A stretch of DNA of 22,299 bases. It comes from Lentisphaeria bacterium. Its GTDB lineage: Bacteria; Verrucomicrobiota; Lentisphaeria; Victivallales; UBA1829. Of this stretch, positions 13,789-20,668 are shown in pieces. The stretch lies in assembly GCA_017623265.1 (NCBI GenBank), contig JAGAPM010000333.1:1-22299 (forward strand), given 5' to 3'. Numbering within the stretch: position 1 is the first letter of the stretch; each line of letters starts with the position of its first letter. A program made the position numbers and the translations under genes. The notes under the pieces were generated by a model. The model ran no database searches. It was not told the origin of the DNA and worked only from the letters and a program-made list of their open reading frames with translations.

Positions 13789-15069
13789 ATGAAAAAAATA
13801 TTTTTCTTGATACAATTGCTGCTTTGTTCCGCACTCACCGGCGCAGAAACCGTTTCTGATTCCCTGCGTGCCGCTGCGGAACAGGGCGATTCCAATGCCC
13901 AGTACAAGCTGGGCAATGAATATTTTTACGGAACGGAAAGCCGGAAAGTCAACTACGAACTTGCCGCCTATTGGTACCGTAAAGCGGCAGTGGGCGGGAG
14001 CGGAGCAGCACAGCTGAATTACGGGATCTGCCTGGAACATGGTTTCGGCGTGGACCGGGATCCGAAAAATGCCAGTCTCTTCTACCTTTTCGCCGCGAAC
14101 AAGGGGATTCCGGAAGCGGAATACAACCTTGCTCTGCTGTATCTCTACGGCAGTCAGAACGATTCCAAACTGCCCCGGGAAAAGGCGGTCGCCCCGGATC
14201 GCAGCCAAGCGGAACAGCACTTGAAAAATCTGGTGGAAAAAGAGTTTGCGCCCGCTATGGTGGAACTTTCCGCCGTCATGCTCAATAAGGAAAATGTAAC
14301 GGAACAGGACCGGAAAGATGCTGTTGCCCTGTTGCTCCGTGCGGAAAAACTGCCCGGTGTTACGGGAAAAGGTCTGCGTTTTCTGGCAGATTGTTACTAT
14401 GGCGGGATCGGCGGTCTGACCAAAGATCCGGCAAAAACCGTTGCTCTGCTGAAGCGAGCGATCGAAAAGAAGGATCTGGATTCCGTCACCAAGCTGGCAT
14501 TTTTCTACGAACACGGCGAAGGCGTGGAAAAACAGGATAAACAAAAAGCATTTGAACTTTACAAAGAAGCAGCTTTGAAGGGGCAGGCATACGCCCAGTA
14601 CAAATATGCAGAATTTATCTGTGAAGATTACGAGAAAGGCAAGGGCTTTGAATATGCCATGGAGTTTTATGAACGGTCCATGGCGCAGGAATGTCCTCAA
14701 GCCTTACACCGGGTGGCACTTTTCGCCCTCAAAGGACTCGGCTTGGAAAAACCGGACCCTGTACAGGCTGTAACTCTGCTGGAACGGGCGGCGCTGGTGG
14801 GATATCCCGCATCCCAGTATTCTCTCGGCTGTATGTACGCAGAGGGGGACGGGATCCCGCAGGATGATCTGCGTTCCTTCCTCTGGTTCGCCGAAGCCGC
14901 AAAACGGGGGCATGCAGCCGCCATGCGGAAACTGGCAATCTGTTATGCAAAAGGGCAGGGCTGTACCAAAGATCACGAAAAAGCCGTTCTGTGGTTGAAT
15001 TATGCGGCACAGGCAGGCGATTATCTGGCGATCCAGATGTTGGAGAAAAATCGAACGAATCCATTGTAA
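13789..15069 (+). CDS. Secreted Sel1-repeat protein
   Basis: A 426-residue exported protein. The signal peptide is MKKIFFLIQLLLCSALTGA, with likely cleavage after residue 19. The rest is about ten Sel1-like repeats (TPR subfamily, near 36 residues each), shown by recurring patterns such as AQYKLGNEYFYG, AQLNYGICLEHGFGV, KLAFFYEHGEGV, SQYSLGCMYAEGDGI and MRKLAICYAKGQG. The repeats around residues 150-220 are degenerate. Sel1 proteins form solenoids that scaffold protein-protein contacts; no enzyme motif is present. AAAGGAAAG lies upstream of ATG 13789 at good spacing. A terminator-like hairpin stands between the predicted promoter and the start. The LRR lipoprotein follows after 36 bases with no terminator, so both are probably made together. 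A periplasmic or secreted scaffold is inferred; the partner is unknown. Confidence 0.92.
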   Translation: MKKIFFLIQLLLCSALTGAETVSDSLRAAAEQGDSNAQYKLGNEYFYGTESRKVNYELAAYWYRKAAVGGSGAAQLNYGICLEHGFGVDRDPKNASLFYLFAANKGIPEAEYNLALLYLYGSQNDSKLPREKAVAPDRSQAEQHLKNLVEKEFAPAMVELSAVMLNKENVTEQDRKDAVALLLRAEKLPGVTGKGLRFLADCYYGGIGGLTKDPAKTVALLKRAIEKKDLDSVTKLAFFYEHGEGVEKQDKQKAFELYKEAALKGQAYAQYKYAEFICEDYEKGKGFEYAMEFYERSMAQECPQALHRVALFALKGLGLEKPDPVQAVTLLERAALVGYPASQYSLGCMYAEGDGIPQDDLRSFLWFAEAAKRGHAAAMRKLAICYAKGQGCTKDHEKAVLWLNYAAQAGDYLAIQMLEKNRTNPL

Positions 15070-15096
15070 AGAAAAAATAATCATGAAACAATGCGC

Positions 15097-15103
15097 AGGG
15101 TGA
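15097..15103 (+). promoter_or_regulatory. Ribosome binding site supporting the LRR lipoprotein start at 15106
   Basis: AGGG (15097-15100, within AGGGTGA) lies five bases before ATG 15106. The in-frame ATG at 15091 has no purine-rich site in the preceding 15 bases, so 15106 is preferred. Confidence 0.55.
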
Positions 15104-15105
15104 TC

Positions 15106-18100
15106 ATGTTCAAAAAGGAACGATTCAAAAAAAGATTTGCGGCAATTGCAGGAATCATAATTGCTGCCATGCTGTTGGTGTGTGCCTGTAATAAGAAGCA
15201 GGAAAAAAAAGAAAGCAGGATGTCCCGGTTGAGAGAAGGGATAACGCTGGAATACCGGAAAAGCAAATATTCCTTCAAAGAAAAAATCCCGGCAGAAAAA
15301 TCCTTTTCAGCGAAAGCTCAAAAAAATGCAGATTTCTCGAAAACAGAAGATTTTTCTGCCACTCCGTCAGAACTGCCCATAAAAAAAGTAGAGTCGGAAG
15401 TTGTAGTGGAACCGGATGTTGCCACAGAGAAAAAGAGCGATGAAGAGGTCCATGCGGAATTGGAACGGCAGAAATACCTCTGCCGGGATTTCCTCCAAAC
15501 ACACGGTCCGGAGATCCGCAAAGATCCCGGTCAGACCGTCGGGAAACAATTGGAAGAAGTGGAACAGTTGCTCCTGAAGGCGGAAGAAGCGCAAAAAAAC
15601 GGTAAGCCCGCAGCGGATACGCTGGTGCTTTATCAGCAGATCTCCGGCAAGATAGACTGGCTGGTCAATCACGGCTTGCTGCTCCGGAAGGAAGTCCGTT
15701 CCAAAATCGAAGTGGCGGAACAAACCAGGAAATCCATGCAGAGCGTTTCTGCTGCGAAATTTGCTCCGGCTGCCGCAGTCAGGGCGGAACAATTGCTTTC
15801 AGAGGGACATTCTCTGTACGAAAAAGGTCAATTTTCTGAAGCGTTGAAGAAATTCAACGAAAGTATTTCCAGCTGCCGTCAGGCAATTCTGGCAGCTGGG
15901 AAACATGCGCCCCGAAAGTTGCTCGCCGAAGCACAGCTGGCGGAACAGGCGGGAAACTGGAAAGCGATGAAAAGTCTTGCCGCAGAAGTGCGTACCTTCG
16001 ATGCCACAGAAGCTGAATTAAAACAGGCGGAGGCTTTGATCATCCGGGCTGAAAAACTGGAAAAAATCGAACAGATAGACCGTCTGCTGAAAGAGGCGGA
16101 AGAACACCGGAAAGCCCGGAACTGGGGTGAACTTCTTGCCGTTGCCGATAAGATCCGTATTTATGATCCCGGCAATGCGCATATATCTGCCCTGAAAAAA
16201 GAGGCAGACGCTGCCCTTCTGCAGCAGCAGATCAAAGCTCGTCTTGCCGAAGCGGAAGAAGCAAAAAAGGGTCGGAAGTGGGAACAGGTCGTGGCTCTGA
16301 CCGATCAGATTTTGAAACTGGAACCCGGCAACGATCCGGCGAAAAAACTGGCTGAAGAAGCACGGCTGGAATTGTTGCCCCGTCTGCAATTCCGGATCAC
16401 ATTTTACGGCAAAGAACAGCCTGTTCCGCAGGGGGCAGTCAAGGTCCGGAAAACAGGTACACCGGATGTCCGGACGGTTGATGGCATATTCCGGGATCTG
16501 GAATCCGGCATCAATTACACGGCGGAACTTTCTTTCACGGAAAACGGCAGAACTTTTGCAGGAAAAATTGATTTTGAATGCAATTGGACACAACTGAAAG
16601 TTCTGACCATTCCATTTTATGATGATGATTTGATCAAAGATAAACGGGACGGGATCCGTTACGATCAGGATGATACCCGCCTTACTGCCATTCCGGAAAG
16701 CTGTTACAGAAGAACATACGGAGTTCCTTACGGGGTCAAAGCGATCGCACCGGGAGCGTTCCAGTCTTCCTCCCTGCAGGAAGTCGTGATCCCGGATTGG
16801 ATCACGGAACTGCCTGCAGAACTTTTTGCCGATACCCCGGAACTGCAGAAACTCAGTATTCCTGCCCATTTCTCCCGCAAAGTTCTGAAAGGTCTGAAAA
16901 TTCCTTACCCGTGCCAGATCACAATTCGGGGTGAAAAACCACAGATTTTTCTTGCGGAGGAACTGACGATTGATATGAAAACAAGTGAAGACGGCAGAAC
17001 GCTTCTGCATTTTTCGCCGTCCTATGTGGGCAAAAGTTTCCGGATCCCGGAAGACATCAGAACGGTTGCTGCCAAAGCATTTCAGCATTGTCTCACGCTG
17101 GAAGAAGTGATTTGCCCGCCGGGTTTGGAAACGATCGGAGCTGAAGCTTTTGCAAACTGTCCGAATCTGAAAAGGATCCGGTTTGGCGGAAATGAAAAAA
17201 AGATCGGCAAAAATACATTCCAACTGTGCCATAAACTGAAAGAAGTCCACCTTCCGGAAAGCCTCACTGAATTGCCTTCCGGCATGTTCCGGCATTGCCG
17301 GAGCCTGACAGAAATCAAACTGCCAGCCGGATTGATATCGATCGGTGCCAATGCATTCGCCGGCTGTACCACACTGACTGCTTTGGAACTGCCGGAAACA
17401 TTGCAGCATATCGGTTATGGCGCATTTCAGGACTGTTACAATCTGAAAGCACTTGATCTCCCCTTGCAGATCGGAAAACTTCCGGAACATTTTTTACGGG
17501 GCAGTGGAGTGATTTCCGTAACATTACCGCAAAATCTGAAAAAAATCGGCACACACGCATTCTCCGGCTGCAGAATGCTCCGGCAGATCCAGCTTCCATC
17601 ACAGTTGGAAGAGATTGAGGACCGTGCCTTTGAAGATTGCACTTCCCTGGATGTTATCGTGCTTCCGGCTACGTTGAAAAAGATCGGTGCCGGCGCATTT
17701 ACCAACTGCAGCTCCCTGAAAGAGATCGCATTGCCTTTCCTGCTGGAAGAAATCGGCAGTAGCGCCTTCAGCGGTGTGACCTGTCCCGTAAGGATCGGAA
17801 TGGGCGCGCCTTATTTTGCAGTCGATTCAAAGGGGATCCTCTCCCACAAAAAGGAAAAGGTGCTCATCCGTGTTCCGCCGGAACTGAAAGGCAGCTGCAG
17901 CATTCCATTCGGGATCGTCGGGATCGACCCCGGTGCATTCCGGAATTGCAACCAGTTGACCGAGATCAATCTGCCCTTTACTTTGAAATGGATCGGGAAA
18001 CAGGCATTTTCCGGCTGCAGCAAACTGAATAAAATCGTGATCCCGAACAGTATTTCCGATGCAATGATCCGGGAGCTGGATCTGCCTTATTACTGCCGGA

Positions 18101-18114
18101 TCCAGCGCCGTTGA
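15106..18114 (+). CDS. Large lipoprotein with TPR-like repeats and a BspA-type (LRR_5) leucine-rich domain
   Basis: A 1002-residue exported protein. A basic n-region (FKKERFKKR), a hydrophobic core and lipobox LVCAC give lipidation at Cys28. Residues 30-120 are charged and low in complexity. About 120-265 is helical with coiled-coil character. Three tandem repeats of about 53 residues start near 272, 326 and 379, each with a TPR-like hairpin (AGNWKAMKSLA, ARNWGELLAVA, GRKWEQVVALT, the last two followed by DPGN or EPGN). A beta-rich segment at about 425-505 (QFRITFYGKEQPVPQGAVKV) resembles PEGA-type domains. From about 525 to the end are BspA/TpLRR repeats of about 23 residues, with the L..I..P..L..IG..AF..C pattern (for example LKKIGAGAFTNCSSL). 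The LRR_5 type is typical of surface binding proteins in Treponema and Bacteroides. It is probably cotranscribed with the Sel1 gene. Ligand unknown. Confidence 0.9.
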   Translation: MFKKERFKKRFAAIAGIIIAAMLLVCACNKKQEKKESRMSRLREGITLEYRKSKYSFKEKIPAEKSFSAKAQKNADFSKTEDFSATPSELPIKKVESEVVVEPDVATEKKSDEEVHAELERQKYLCRDFLQTHGPEIRKDPGQTVGKQLEEVEQLLLKAEEAQKNGKPAADTLVLYQQISGKIDWLVNHGLLLRKEVRSKIEVAEQTRKSMQSVSAAKFAPAAAVRAEQLLSEGHSLYEKGQFSEALKKFNESISSCRQAILAAGKHAPRKLLAEAQLAEQAGNWKAMKSLAAEVRTFDATEAELKQAEALIIRAEKLEKIEQIDRLLKEAEEHRKARNWGELLAVADKIRIYDPGNAHISALKKEADAALLQQQIKARLAEAEEAKKGRKWEQVVALTDQILKLEPGNDPAKKLAEEARLELLPRLQFRITFYGKEQPVPQGAVKVRKTGTPDVRTVDGIFRDLESGINYTAELSFTENGRTFAGKIDFECNWTQLKVLTIPFYDDDLIKDKRDGIRYDQDDTRLTAIPESCYRRTYGVPYGVKAIAPGAFQSSSLQEVVIPDWITELPAELFADTPELQKLSIPAHFSRKVLKGLKIPYPCQITIRGEKPQIFLAEELTIDMKTSEDGRTLLHFSPSYVGKSFRIPEDIRTVAAKAFQHCLTLEEVICPPGLETIGAEAFANCPNLKRIRFGGNEKKIGKNTFQLCHKLKEVHLPESLTELPSGMFRHCRSLTEIKLPAGLISIGANAFAGCTTLTALELPETLQHIGYGAFQDCYNLKALDLPLQIGKLPEHFLRGSGVISVTLPQNLKKIGTHAFSGCRMLRQIQLPSQLEEIEDRAFEDCTSLDVIVLPATLKKIGAGAFTNCSSLKEIALPFLLEEIGSSAFSGVTCPVRIGMGAPYFAVDSKGILSHKKEKVLIRVPPELKGSCSIPFGIVGIDPGAFRNCNQLTEINLPFTLKWIGKQAFSGCSKLNKIVIPNSISDAMIRELDLPYYCRIQRR

Positions 18115-18121
18115 TCCACTT

Positions 18122-19672
18122 TCAGGATCGATCCAGCGAACGGAAGCCGATCGCCTCAAAAAGATGTTCCTGCCGGATCTCCTCCGATCCTGCCAGGTCT
18201 GCGATCGTACGGGCGACCCGCAGGATGCGGTCATATGCACGGGCACTCAAGCCGAACTGTTGGATCGCATGCCGGAGCATGGTCTGCATGGAAGTGGTGA
18301 GCTGACAGAACCGCTGGAAATGTCCGCTCTGCATCTGGGCGTTGCAGCGGATCGGTCTCTGATCAGCCCGGAACCGGTATTCCTGGATCTCACGGGCGGA
18401 AAGCACCCGCTGCCGGATCTGTTCACTGGTCTCGCCCGCAGGCACAGAAACAAGCTCATCTTCCGTCAGAGCGGAAACTTCCACATGAAGATCGATCCGG
18501 TCCAGCAGCGGACCGGAAATCTTGGAACGGTATTGCTGGATCTGAACCGAACGGCAACGGCAGCGATGACGGGTATCCCCCAGATGTCCGCAGGGACACG
18601 GGTTCATGGCAGCGATCAGAATGAAATCCGAGGGGAAGATAAAACTTCCGGAGGCCCGGCATACGGAAACTTCCCCGTTTTCCAGCGGAAGCCGCAACAC
18701 TTCCAACACATTGCGTTTGAATTCCGGCAGTTCATCCAGAAACAGTACGCCATTATGGGCAAGACTGATCTCGCCCGGCTGGGGATTGGTACCACCGCCC
18801 AGCAGACCGGCATCGCTGACCGTATGATGGGGCGAACGGAACGGACGCGCCTTCAGCAGCGGTTCGCCCGGCGGAAGCAAGCCTAAAATCGAATGGATCT
18901 TGCTGGTCTCCAGCGTTTCTTCAATGGTCATGGGCGGCAAAATTCCCGGCAGACGCTTCGCCAGCATGGATTTGCCCGATCCCGGAGGGCCGATAAACAG
19001 CACATTATGCCCGCCCGCCGCCGCAATCTCCAACGCCCGTTTCGCTGCCGCCTGCCCCTTGACATCGGCAAAATCCGGGCATCCGGACCAATCCGGTTCC
19101 CGGAACGCAGCACCGGATTCCGCCGGTACGGGAGCAACCGTCCCCTGTAAAACTGAAATCGCATCGGTAAGCGATTCAACCGGATAGACGTTCAGATCCC
19201 CGGCAACAATGGCAGCTTCCTGCGCATTGCCCGCCGGAATGATCAGATTGCGGATCTGGCTTTCTTTCCGCGCAGTCAATGCCGCAGGCAGGATCCCGCG
19301 AACCGAACGGACAGTGCCGTTCAGGGCAAGTTCTCCGAGGATCATGGTATCGGAAAGGCGGGAGGAGTCCACGCCATCGGCGGCGGCGATCATGGCAAGA
19401 GCAATGGGCAGGTCAAAGGCGGCGCCCTCTTTTTTCAGATCGGCGGGAGCAAGATTGATGATCGTAGAACCACGGGGTGCTTTATATCCGCAGGAAAAGA
19501 TGGCACTTTTCACCCGTTCCCGGCTTTCCCGCACGGCGGCATCCGGCAGACCGACGATCGTAACCAGACCATCCATCTCCCCGGCACCGCCCAGAGCATT
19601 GACTTCAATCTCCACATGGACCGCTTCAATGCCATAGAGGGCAGCTGAATGTGTACGCACAAGTTTCGCCAT
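18122..19672 (-). CDS. comM: YifB/ComM-family Mg-chelatase-like AAA+ ATPase
   Basis: A 516-residue protein of full family length. The N-terminal ChlI-like domain (about 20-145) has GLVTIVGLPDAAVRESRERV and the NLAPADLKKEGAAFDLPIAL block. The AAA+ core has Walker A GPPGSGKS (228-235), Walker B VLFLDELPE (309-317), and the family's cysteine-rich loop MNPCPCG (356-362) with CRC near 371-373. The C-terminal helical domain ends in RSLDRS. In naturally transformable bacteria, ComM is a hexameric DNA helicase that extends strand invasion and branch migration; in other species the role is not settled. ATG 19672 has AAAGGG eight bases upstream. It is the last gene of a minus-strand unit, 15 bases after an exported propeller protein, and its stop is seven bases from that of the convergent LRR gene. 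The family is certain; the competence role is not. Confidence 0.95.
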   Translation of the reverse strand: MAKLVRTHSAALYGIEAVHVEIEVNALGGAGEMDGLVTIVGLPDAAVRESRERVKSAIFSCGYKAPRGSTIINLAPADLKKEGAAFDLPIALAMIAAADGVDSSRLSDTMILGELALNGTVRSVRGILPAALTARKESQIRNLIIPAGNAQEAAIVAGDLNVYPVESLTDAISVLQGTVAPVPAESGAAFREPDWSGCPDFADVKGQAAAKRALEIAAAGGHNVLFIGPPGSGKSMLAKRLPGILPPMTIEETLETSKIHSILGLLPPGEPLLKARPFRSPHHTVSDAGLLGGGTNPQPGEISLAHNGVLFLDELPEFKRNVLEVLRLPLENGEVSVCRASGSFIFPSDFILIAAMNPCPCGHLGDTRHRCRCRSVQIQQYRSKISGPLLDRIDLHVEVSALTEDELVSVPAGETSEQIRQRVLSAREIQEYRFRADQRPIRCNAQMQSGHFQRFCQLTTSMQTMLRHAIQQFGLSARAYDRILRVARTIADLAGSEEIRQEHLFEAIGFRSLDRS

Positions 19673-19687
19673 ATCGATAACCCTTTC

Positions 19688-20668
19688 TCAATCCGTAAGT
19701 TTCAGGCTGTTGACAAGTTTCAGTGTTTTGCCGTCCGGCTGGATCTCCAGCACATGCAGTCCGAATGTTTCATCCGCCGCATATACCAGATTTTCTCTGC
19801 CCCGGAGAATGCCATTGATATGTTTCCATTTCAGCGCCTCGCAGGCAGTTACGAGCCGGATCCCGCTGCTGATCTCTGCCGTAACGACTCCGATCTCACC
19901 TGCCGCCAGAAAAACAAACTGCGTTCTTCCGTTGGCGTCCGCCCTGCCGGGAGCAATGTCGTAGACATGGGCGCCGTAACAGGAAAAGCGGTTGAGATTT
20001 TCCGTAAGATCCAGTTTCCCATCCGTTCCGATCACAGCGATCCCGGCAAAACCATTGGCAAGGCAGAGTCTGCCGTCCGGCAAACGCCGTACCTTCCGGG
20101 GCGTGCCGTAAGGGATCATGATCCGTTTTCCGTCCGGCATCAGCAGAGAATCGTGAAAAACAGTGATAAACCCGTTTTCCACCGCAGTCAGAGAACGTGC
20201 CCATCCGGAAAGGATTCCGGCTCCTTTCTGTGCCTCTGCATGAAAGTGGTTGACTCCGCCGTTCCGGGCGGCAAGAAGCAGTTTTTCTCCGGCAAAGATC
20301 ACATCCACCGGACCTGTTGCAGGACCGTTCCCGATCAGAAAACGCATCAGCAGAGGGTGGGTACTGCCTTCCGTATGGAGGATGCTGAGGAATTTGCCGT
20401 CAGTTACATAAAGTTTCTTCTGATGCAGCGTCAAGCCCTGGGGAAAAAATCCGGTCTGGTATGTGGTGAGTAAAGTCGGGGTGCGGGGATCGGTGAGGCT
20501 GATCTTTACTACCATCTTCTTTTTGCCGCAGAAGGTCATATACAGCGTATCTCCGTCCGACACCATAGCGGAGGCAGGCGGTTCGATGTCCGCACCCTCG
20601 CCGTAATGTCCGGCAGAAAGGGTGAAGGCGGCACAGAAAAACAGGATGAACAGGAGCAGGCGTTTCAT
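19688..20668 (-). CDS. Exported beta-propeller protein, LVIVD-like
   Basis: A 326-residue protein with a clear signal peptide, MKRLLLFILFFCAAFTLSA, cleavage likely after residue 19. The mature part repeats the strand pattern of beta-propeller blades: GDTLYMTFCGKKKMVVKIS, KKLYVTDGKFLSILHTEG, EKLLLAARNGGVNHF, GRLCLANGFAGIAVIGTDG, and ENLVYAADETFGLHVLEIQ near the C-terminus. The alternating short tyrosine/leucine strands and VVKISLTDPRTP are in the style of LVIVD repeats. No catalytic residues can be named. It starts inside the stop of the upstream gene (ATGA overlap) and has GGAGG eight bases before the ATG. yifB follows after 15 bases. A periplasmic or surface binding role is inferred. The propeller reading is fairly secure, the exact family less so. 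Confidence 0.85.
   Translation of the reverse strand: MKRLLLFILFFCAAFTLSAGHYGEGADIEPPASAMVSDGDTLYMTFCGKKKMVVKISLTDPRTPTLLTTYQTGFFPQGLTLHQKKLYVTDGKFLSILHTEGSTHPLLMRFLIGNGPATGPVDVIFAGEKLLLAARNGGVNHFHAEAQKGAGILSGWARSLTAVENGFITVFHDSLLMPDGKRIMIPYGTPRKVRRLPDGRLCLANGFAGIAVIGTDGKLDLTENLNRFSCYGAHVYDIAPGRADANGRTQFVFLAAGEIGVVTAEISSGIRLVTACEALKWKHINGILRGRENLVYAADETFGLHVLEIQPDGKTLKLVNSLKLTD

Noticed and set aside
15083..15103. Six-codon reading frame just before the LRR gene as a leader peptide
   Set aside because: No ribosome site, no codon run hinting at attenuation, and length expected by chance.
16018..17490. 490-codon open frame on the minus strand opposite the LRR gene
   Set aside because: A mirror of the LRR repeats, with a Phe/Cys-rich composition and no ribosome site or family motif.
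18113..18129. GATCC/GGATC inverted repeat between the LRR and yifB genes as a terminator
   Set aside because: A five-pair stem with no T run on either strand. GATCC is frequent throughout the window.
19649..20473. 274-codon plus-strand frame opposite the propeller gene
   Set aside because: No motif or ribosome site, and it lies within a minus-strand operon with coupled starts.
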